Positions 58,954 through 64,000 of a DNA stretch of 64,000 nt are shown here, in pieces (the stretch's first letter is position 1; each line of letters opens with the position of its first letter). Below the pieces are notes generated by a model. That model was not told the origin of the DNA and made no database searches. It saw only the letters and a list, made by a program, of their open reading frames with translations. Source of the DNA: Rossellomorea vietnamensis (GTDB taxonomy: Bacteria > Bacillota > Bacilli > Bacillales > Bacillaceae_B); assembly GCF_008180415.1 (NCBI RefSeq), contig NZ_VTEI01000004.1, positions 92,549 through 156,548 on the forward strand, read 5' to 3'. The translations under genes and the position numbers were made by a program.

Positions 58954-59640
58954 ATGTTTGCCATTGGAAAAAGAGAATTTCTGAAATTATTCAGGGGTGT
59001 CAAATCAATCATCATCATCCTGATCCTGGTTTTAACGTCATACTACTCTGCCAAGTTTTCCAACCTGCTGCTGTCACTAGACGAATTCTCACCAGAGGAT
59101 GCGGATAAAATTCAATATGCAGGATTATTATTTCTATTACTCTTCTTTGGACAATTATTTGTCATGGGGCTGTCTCATGATGCGGTTAACCGGGAAATCC
59201 ATGAACGGACGATGCGCTTCCTGGTCACGAGGACCTCGAGATTATCGATTGTACTCGGAAAATTTTCCGGGATAGTACTTTTCTGGTTCACTTGTGTTTC
59301 CCTGTCCTTCCTCATCATTTTTATCATGTCCGGCACGATGGATTTTCTCAGTTACTTTCAAACGTTGAGTCTGCTGGCCTACCAAATAGCGCTGACAATC
59401 CTTTTGTCGACCATGATCCCAAAGCCAGCATTCACCATGTTTCTCAGCATTATCATCGGATTGGCCTTTCCTATCTTGGGTTTTTGGCTGGTGTTCACGA
59501 GCAATCAGTGGGTGAGCTGGCTGAAGTATCTGACACCGTTTAATTACTTGGAAGAGGATTACACGTTTCCTATCATCTTGCCGCTGGCTGCGGTAATGCT
59601 CGTTATTTCATACATCGTGTTTAAAAGGAGGGAGTGCTGA
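58954..59640 (+). CDS. ABC-2 type transporter permease
   Basis: A 228-residue permease with six hydrophobic segments. The ABC-2 region reads LSHDAVNREIHERTMRFLVT, contacting the ATPase. AAGGGAG precedes ATG 58954. The stop overlaps the ATPase start (TGATG). It is the first gene of a four-gene operon that includes ydbS and ydbT. It probably exports a peptide or lipid-active compound; the substrate is inferred only from context. Confidence 0.85.
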   Translation: MFAIGKREFLKLFRGVKSIIIILILVLTSYYSAKFSNLLLSLDEFSPEDADKIQYAGLLFLLLFFGQLFVMGLSHDAVNREIHERTMRFLVTRTSRLSIVLGKFSGIVLFWFTCVSLSFLIIFIMSGTMDFLSYFQTLSLLAYQIALTILLSTMIPKPAFTMFLSIIIGLAFPILGFWLVFTSNQWVSWLKYLTPFNYLEEDYTFPIILPLAAVMLVISYIVFKRREC

Positions 59641-60563
59641 TGGCTGTGATTGAAACCAAACAGTTGGGTAAAACGTATGGAAGAGTGACCGTTGTAAAAG
59701 GAATCGATTTGTCTGCGGAGAAAGGAGAAATCTTTGGGTTCCTGGGCAGGAATGGAGCGGGGAAATCTACTTTTATCAACATGCTGACAGGCATCATCCT
59801 CCCAAGCTCGGGTTCATTCTCGTTATTAGGAGCGGACGGCCCGAATGATGAGGTTAAAAAGAAGATCGGTGTGATGCCGGATTACACAAGCTTTCCGGAA
59901 TCCATGACAGCGATAAGCTATTTGAAATTTTTATCAGAGGTGTCGGGTAAAAAGGCTTCCAAGGAAGAATGCCTCACCGTTTTGGAAAAAGTCGGCCTCG
60001 AAGCAGACGCCCATAAGAAGATCGCGAAATATTCATTCGGAATGAAAAAGAAACTCGGCATCGCGCAGGCCATCATCCATGATCCCGAGTTGGTCTTCCT
60101 GGACGAGCCGACATCCGGAATCGATGCCGAATCCGTTGTCCACATTCACCAATTAATCCGCGATTTGCATCAACAGGGAAAAACGCTTTTCATGACTTCA
60201 CATAACCTGGATGAAGTGGAAAAGCTCTGCTCCCGCATTGCGATTATGAAAGAAGGCCAGATTGTGAAAATGGGCTCCATGGACGAACTCCGGTCATTTT
60301 ACCAAACAAGGATTGTTGTGAAAATCAAGCATGGTAACATTCCGGAATCAGAAGAAACACGCTTGCTGCAATGGCTGGAAGGTGCGGGCGAGGAACTGGA
60401 GAGTCTGGACAACCGCCTCCAGATCACCGTCGGGCAGGAAAAGAAAATCGCCGAGATCATCCGCGCTTTCTACCAATGCAAGGTGGATGTGTACCGTGTC
60501 GAAGTCGAAGAACCGACTCTGGAAGAAATTTTTCTGGATGAACGAAACCAACATGGAGGATAA
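59640..60563 (+). CDS. ABC transporter ATP-binding protein
   Basis: A 307-residue ATPase with Walker A GRNGAGKS, signature YSFGM, Walker B LVFLDEPTSGID and H-loop TSHNLDEV, all intact. The C-terminal extension of about 85 residues is typical of BcrA/NatA-like exporters. ATG 59640 overlaps the permease stop and has AAAGGAGGGAG upstream. It powers the permease encoded before it. The operon continues with ydbS after 15 bp. Confidence 0.88.
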   Translation: MAVIETKQLGKTYGRVTVVKGIDLSAEKGEIFGFLGRNGAGKSTFINMLTGIILPSSGSFSLLGADGPNDEVKKKIGVMPDYTSFPESMTAISYLKFLSEVSGKKASKEECLTVLEKVGLEADAHKKIAKYSFGMKKKLGIAQAIIHDPELVFLDEPTSGIDAESVVHIHQLIRDLHQQGKTLFMTSHNLDEVEKLCSRIAIMKEGQIVKMGSMDELRSFYQTRIVVKIKHGNIPESEETRLLQWLEGAGEELESLDNRLQITVGQEKKIAEIIRAFYQCKVDVYRVEVEEPTLEEIFLDERNQHGG

Positions 60564-60578
60564 GGAAGTGGAAAGAGC

Positions 60579-61061
60579 ATGAATCTACCGCAGAAAAAAT
60601 TAGCACCGGAGGCGGTAAAGGTATGGAGGATCTCGAGTATCATTTCCAGTAGCGTCGGGTTTCTCGTCCTTGCCGTCCTATTTTATCTGGATCATTATTT
60701 TTCCTGGAGGGAGTGGGCGGGATGGCTGCTGACCGCCCTTACACTCTTTACTGCCGCAGAATTGATTTGGTCGATGTTTCAGCCCAAGTGGCTATATAAG
60801 AGCTGGCGGTTTGATATTGACGAGGAATTTTTACAGTTAAAATCGGGAGTCTGGCAGGAGCAGCATCATCTCGTGCCGATGACCAAAATTCAGGCTGTCT
60901 CGACAGAAAAAGGGCCGCTGCTCCGTAAATTCGGACTAAATTCCATCATGATCGAAACAATGGGGTCGTCCCACACCATCCCTGCCCTTCCTGAAAAAGA
61001 AGCGATTGAAATACGAAACAAGATCGCCCACTTTGCAAAAATCAAGGAAGTGGAACAATGA
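60579..61061 (+). CDS. ydbS: PH-domain membrane protein YdbS
   Basis: A 160-residue protein with two membrane helices (about 17-60) and a bacterial PH-like domain (bPH2) containing FLQLKSGVWQEQHHLVPMTK and IETMGSSHTIPAL. B. subtilis ydbS and ydbT are neighbours linked to resistance against antimicrobial peptides and to the cell-envelope stress regulon. AAGGAAGTGG precedes ATG 60579. It overlaps ydbT by 4 bp (ATGA). Here the pair is joined to an ABC exporter and a two-component system. Confidence 0.85.
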   Translation: MNLPQKKLAPEAVKVWRISSIISSSVGFLVLAVLFYLDHYFSWREWAGWLLTALTLFTAAELIWSMFQPKWLYKSWRFDIDEEFLQLKSGVWQEQHHLVPMTKIQAVSTEKGPLLRKFGLNSIMIETMGSSHTIPALPEKEAIEIRNKIAHFAKIKEVEQ

Positions 61062-62512
61062 GTTCGCTGTCACGCTATCATCCGCTTTTAATGGTTTTCC
61101 GCCTTTGGAAGCTGGTCCGTGACTCGGCCTTCTTCCTGCTGTTTTTATTTGTGTTGAAGAGAGATTCAGACTCTCTCTTTATCTACTACGGAAAATGGGT
61201 TTTCCTGATTATTGTTGCCCTCAGCCTGATTTCCATCCCGCTGAAGTGGCTGTACGAAACCTATTCGTACGACGAACGGGCTTTTTATCTGAAGAAAGGT
61301 ATTTTTACCAAGAAAGAACAGACGGTGCCTTTTTCAAAAGTGCAAAATGTCAATCGGCACACATCGCTTTTGCACCGTGTCTTCGGCTTAACGTCTCTGC
61401 AATTTGAAACAGCCTCAGCAGGGGAGGATGCGGAGGTGAAGTTTGATGCTTTGACCCTTCAGGAAGCCGGCAAACTGGAGGAGCTGGCCAACGGGGATGC
61501 GAAGGATATTTCGGAAGAGTCAGAGGATGCTGCTCCGGAAGTGGAGAGAGTCGTGCACTTCCGCCCTTCGAAAAAAGACACCATCAAAGCCTCATTCATT
61601 TCGATGAGCTTCCTTCTATTGATTCCGCTTCTATTTTCCTTCTACTCCAAAATCAACGATATCTGGGATGTGGAAGAAGAGGCGACGGGCATCTTTTCGT
61701 CCATCATCAGTTCAGCAGCGACCTTGACCATTGTGGTTGTCGTGATTCTGATCGTATCCGTCCTTTTAGGAGTAATCCGGACCTACCTTAAATACGGTGC
61801 CTATGAACTTTCCTCCGATGGAGACCGGATCTATATCCAGAATGGGGTGCTGGAGCTGCAGAGCTTTTCCATTCTGAAAAACAGAGTGCAAGCCGTGGAA
61901 ATCAAGCAGCCCCTGCTTAAAAGGTGGTTAGGGCTGGCAGAAGTAGAGCTGGTCAGTGCCGGACAAGGGGCTATTATGGAGGACACCGCGGACATTAAAT
62001 CACTCTATCCGTTTCTGCCGACAAACCGTGCGTATGAATTGATCTCTGAGCTTTTACCAGGTTACTCTGTCGAAAAAGAGATGACACCTCTGCCGCAGAA
62101 ATCACTTTGGATTAGGCTGGCGAGTCCCAGCTGGCTGTGGATCATTGGCACAGGAGCTCTCTATTGGTGGAAGCCATCTCTGTTTGGCATTATCGACGTC
62201 TCCTGGTGGATTCTCTCGATGGCCTTATTAGCGGGAATCCTGCTGTGGAGGTGGCTGGACTTCCTTAACACCGCCTATACGGTGCAGGAGAATTTTGTTC
62301 AATTTAAAAAAGGCTTCTTCGTATCCTCAATTTTCGTGACCAAACGGGAAAAGGTAATCGAAGTAGGGGTCACTCAGTCACGGATACAAAAGCTGATCGG
62401 CGCCGCCTCGATTTCAACGATCAACCGGGCCAATCCTATCAGGGTTGAGGATGTGCGGGATATTCCTAAGCAGGCTGCTGAGCGGTTTTATTCTTGGTAT
62501 TTGGGGCGGTGA
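61058..62512 (+). CDS. ydbT: PH-domain membrane protein YdbT
   Basis: A 484-residue membrane protein with three bPH2-type domains, each following a pair of membrane helices; the domain starts are marked by FYLKKGIFTKKEQ, IYIQNGVLELQS and VQFKKGFFVSSI. It is the usual partner of YdbS in Firmicutes. AAGGAAGTGG lies before ATG 61058, and the start overlaps the ydbS stop. It is the last gene of the ABC-ydbS-ydbT operon. A role in protecting the membrane from antimicrobial peptides is inferred from B. subtilis. Confidence 0.87.
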   Translation: MSSLSRYHPLLMVFRLWKLVRDSAFFLLFLFVLKRDSDSLFIYYGKWVFLIIVALSLISIPLKWLYETYSYDERAFYLKKGIFTKKEQTVPFSKVQNVNRHTSLLHRVFGLTSLQFETASAGEDAEVKFDALTLQEAGKLEELANGDAKDISEESEDAAPEVERVVHFRPSKKDTIKASFISMSFLLLIPLLFSFYSKINDIWDVEEEATGIFSSIISSAATLTIVVVVILIVSVLLGVIRTYLKYGAYELSSDGDRIYIQNGVLELQSFSILKNRVQAVEIKQPLLKRWLGLAEVELVSAGQGAIMEDTADIKSLYPFLPTNRAYELISELLPGYSVEKEMTPLPQKSLWIRLASPSWLWIIGTGALYWWKPSLFGIIDVSWWILSMALLAGILLWRWLDFLNTAYTVQENFVQFKKGFFVSSIFVTKREKVIEVGVTQSRIQKLIGAASISTINRANPIRVEDVRDIPKQAAERFYSWYLGR

Positions 62513-62689
62513 TGGGAGTTTCTGGTTGGGTGGGGGTCTGTCTTTGATATGTTTGGTGCGGGGGGCAGGGTACACCAAGCGAATGATCAACTAGCATAAG
62601 CTCAATATTATCAACAGCCTAACTATAAAGTTAGCTTGAGAGATGGTATGATCTCTCAGCCTTTTTCAGTGGTGCTTGTAAGAAATGTG

Positions 62690-63375
62690 AGAAAAATAAG
62701 GGAAGAAAGTTCCCTTATTTAAGCAACAGCCTCCATATCAGCAAAAATAGAGGAAGAAAATTCCGCTATTTGCTTGGAAAACGAGTAAATAGACCATTTT
62801 CCATTACTTAAGGGAAAAATGTTCCCTTATTCAGGGAGTATCTGGTACAAAATTGAATTTAGCGGAAGAAAGTTCCCTTATTTAAGCAACAGCCTCCATA
62901 TCAGCAAAAATAGAGGAAGAAAATTCCGCTATTTGCTTGGAAAACGAGTAAATAGGCCATTTTCCATTACTTAAGGGAAAAATGTTCCCTTATTCAGGGA
63001 GTATCTGGTGCAAAATTGAATTTAGCGGAAGAAATTTCCCTTATTTAAGCAACAGCCTCCATATCAGCAAAAATAGAGGAAGAAAATTCCGCTATTTGCT
63101 TAAATCCGAGAAAATTTGCTAATTTTCATTACTTGAGGGAAAAATGTTCCCTATTCAGGGAGTATCTGGTACAAAATTGAATTTAGCGGAAGAAAGTTCC
63201 CTTATTTAAGCAACTGCCTCCATATCAGCAAAAATAGAGGAAGAAAATTCCGCTATTTGCTTGGAAAACGAGAAAATAGACCATTTTCCATTACTTAAGG
63301 GAAAAATGTTCCCTTATTCAGGGAGTATCCGGTATAAAATAGAATTTAACGGAAGAAAGTTCCCTTATTTTAGAT
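62690..63375. repeat. AATAAGGGA hairpin array, family F, site 4 (163-bp units, four copies)
   Basis: A 163-bp unit starting around AAGCAACAGCCTCCATATCA recurs at 62721, 62884, 63047 and 63208. Each holds three hairpins related to AATAAGGGA...TCCCTTATT, with spacings 51, 61 and 51 bp. It lies between convergent ydbT and the sigma-54 regulator gene. One unit has a short deletion near 63145. Confidence 0.9.
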
Positions 63376-63500
63376 TAGGGTAGTTACTCCACTAAGGAAA
63401 AGACTTCTTACAACACTCGGAACAGGTCTCAAAGGTGTCCCTCGAGCCCCGTCTAAAAGCCACTGGGCACCGAATTTTCCCTTGAAATGCACCAAGATTC

Positions 63501-63522
63501 ATTAATCAAACGTTTGATTAAT
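63501..63522. promoter_or_regulatory. Perfect 22-bp palindrome
   Basis: Two 11-nt halves, ATTAATCAAAC and GTTTGATTAAT, form an uninterrupted palindrome of operator type. It is near no start codon; the closest gene ends at 63610. Its role is unclear. Confidence 0.5.
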
Positions 63523-63609
63523 TAATAGAAACCCAGCCTTATCAACCGCCGAAGCTATATACTCCCTAAAGCAATCCGGATTTATGGACTGGGATTTCCT
63601 TGGCGGCGG

Positions 63610-64000
63610 TCACCAAGAAGAATCCATGCCCCACTTCTTCAGCTTCTTCACTAAGGTAGAATGATCAATTCCCAAGGTTTTCGCGGTTTTTCTTATAGAA
63701 GTCTCCTTCTTAAGGGCATCTTTGATCAGGTTTTGCTCGTAAAGTTCGACTCTTTGCTTCAGGTTTGTGGTGGTTTCCAAGTTGTCTCCTGTAATTCTTG
63801 CTGCTCGATGGATGTGCGGGGGCAGGTCCGCAGCTTCGATGGTCAGGGATGGAACCGAGACAATCATGCTTTCCACCAGGTTTTTGAGCTCGCGAACATT
63901 TCCCGGCCAGCTGTAACGCTTCAGCATCTCTCTGGTTTCCGGAGCCATTTCTTTCTGGATGTTATAGGATTTACAAAAAGAAGTGAAGAAGTGGTCCATC
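63610..64000 (-). CDS. Sigma-54 dependent transcriptional regulator, C-terminal part
   Basis: Only the last 130 residues are in the window; the gene continues beyond its right edge, and the Met near 63999 is internal. It shows the end of the AAA+ activator domain (YSWPGNVRELKNLVES, the conserved WPGNVREL box) and a Fis-type helix-turn-helix (SIRKTAKTLGIDHSTLVKKL). It would activate sigma-54 promoters; its N-terminal sensor domain and target are outside this window. Confidence 0.88.
   Translation of the reverse strand, partial: MDHFFTSFCKSYNIQKEMAPETREMLKRYSWPGNVRELKNLVESMIVSVPSLTIEAADLPPHIHRAARITGDNLETTTNLKQRVELYEQNLIKDALKKETSIRKTAKTLGIDHSTLVKKLKKWGMDSSW

Overview
The window looks like chromosome from a low-to-moderate GC Firmicute of the Bacillaceae (Bacillus sensu lato). 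Shine-Dalgarno sequences are strong (AAGGAGG type), TTG and GTG starts are frequent, and many genes match Bacillus subtilis families: RlmCD, YerO/SwrC, YxjG/YxjH with an S-box, CypC, YkuK, YhbD with the bactofilins YhbE/YhbF, YhfK and YdbS/YdbT. I saw no rRNA, tRNA, CRISPR array or prophage. The species is not determined.

Layout. 1-5.1 kb: a 53-bp tandem array, a CPBP membrane protease, small proteins, a QorB-like SDR divergent from its probable Rrf2 regulator, and a BltD-like acetyltransferase behind a possible attenuator leader. 5.2-14.7 kb: rlmCD, an alpha/beta hydrolase, several decayed genes, an ISL3-type MITE, and an ABC exporter preceded by a LytTR regulator whose N-terminal half is a dead ABC ATPase. 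14.9-22.8 kb: yerO/swrC, an NhaC antiporter, and a SAM riboswitch with a MetE-like methyltransferase. 23-30.7 kb: a broken pRiA4b-ORF3-type gene, a SWIM protein, a 53-bp array, an MFS transporter and P450 CypC. 30.8-36.8 kb: a lipoprotein, then a TetR regulator divergent from an MMPL exporter and a secreted heptad-repeat partner. 36.9-42.5 kb: an IS200-type insertion sequence, an AbgT transporter flanked by 21-bp word arrays, DegV and an amine-oxidase-like flavoprotein. 42.6-49.7 kb: a broken ABC permease, ykuK, a 52-bp array, yhbD-bacE-bacF, an Rrf2 regulator, the second MITE copy and small membrane and lipoproteins. 49.8-55 kb: GNAT, a truncated S66 peptidase fused to toxin-antitoxin and kinase fragments, an MBL protein, a nitroreductase and yhfK. 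55-64 kb: a 53-bp array, a two-component system divergent from an ABC exporter plus ydbS-ydbT, a hairpin array, and the C-terminus of a sigma-54 activator.

The most striking feature is intergenic. Six sequence families of tandem arrays occur here. Three unrelated ones (1-600, 26.64-27.13 kb, 55.18-56.2 kb) have exactly the same 53-bp period, a fourth (44.6-45.3 kb) has 52 bp, a fifth repeats a word every 21 bp inside 231-bp blocks, and a sixth spaces hairpins 51/61/51 bp. In the 52/53-bp arrays a 6-7 nt word alternates between direct and inverted orientation. The 53, 52 and 21 bp spacings are close to whole numbers of DNA helical turns. I know of no described function for them.

Gene decay is common: roughly ten loci carry frameshifts, in-frame stops or truncations. 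Some lie at homopolymers, so sequencing error must be excluded for those.
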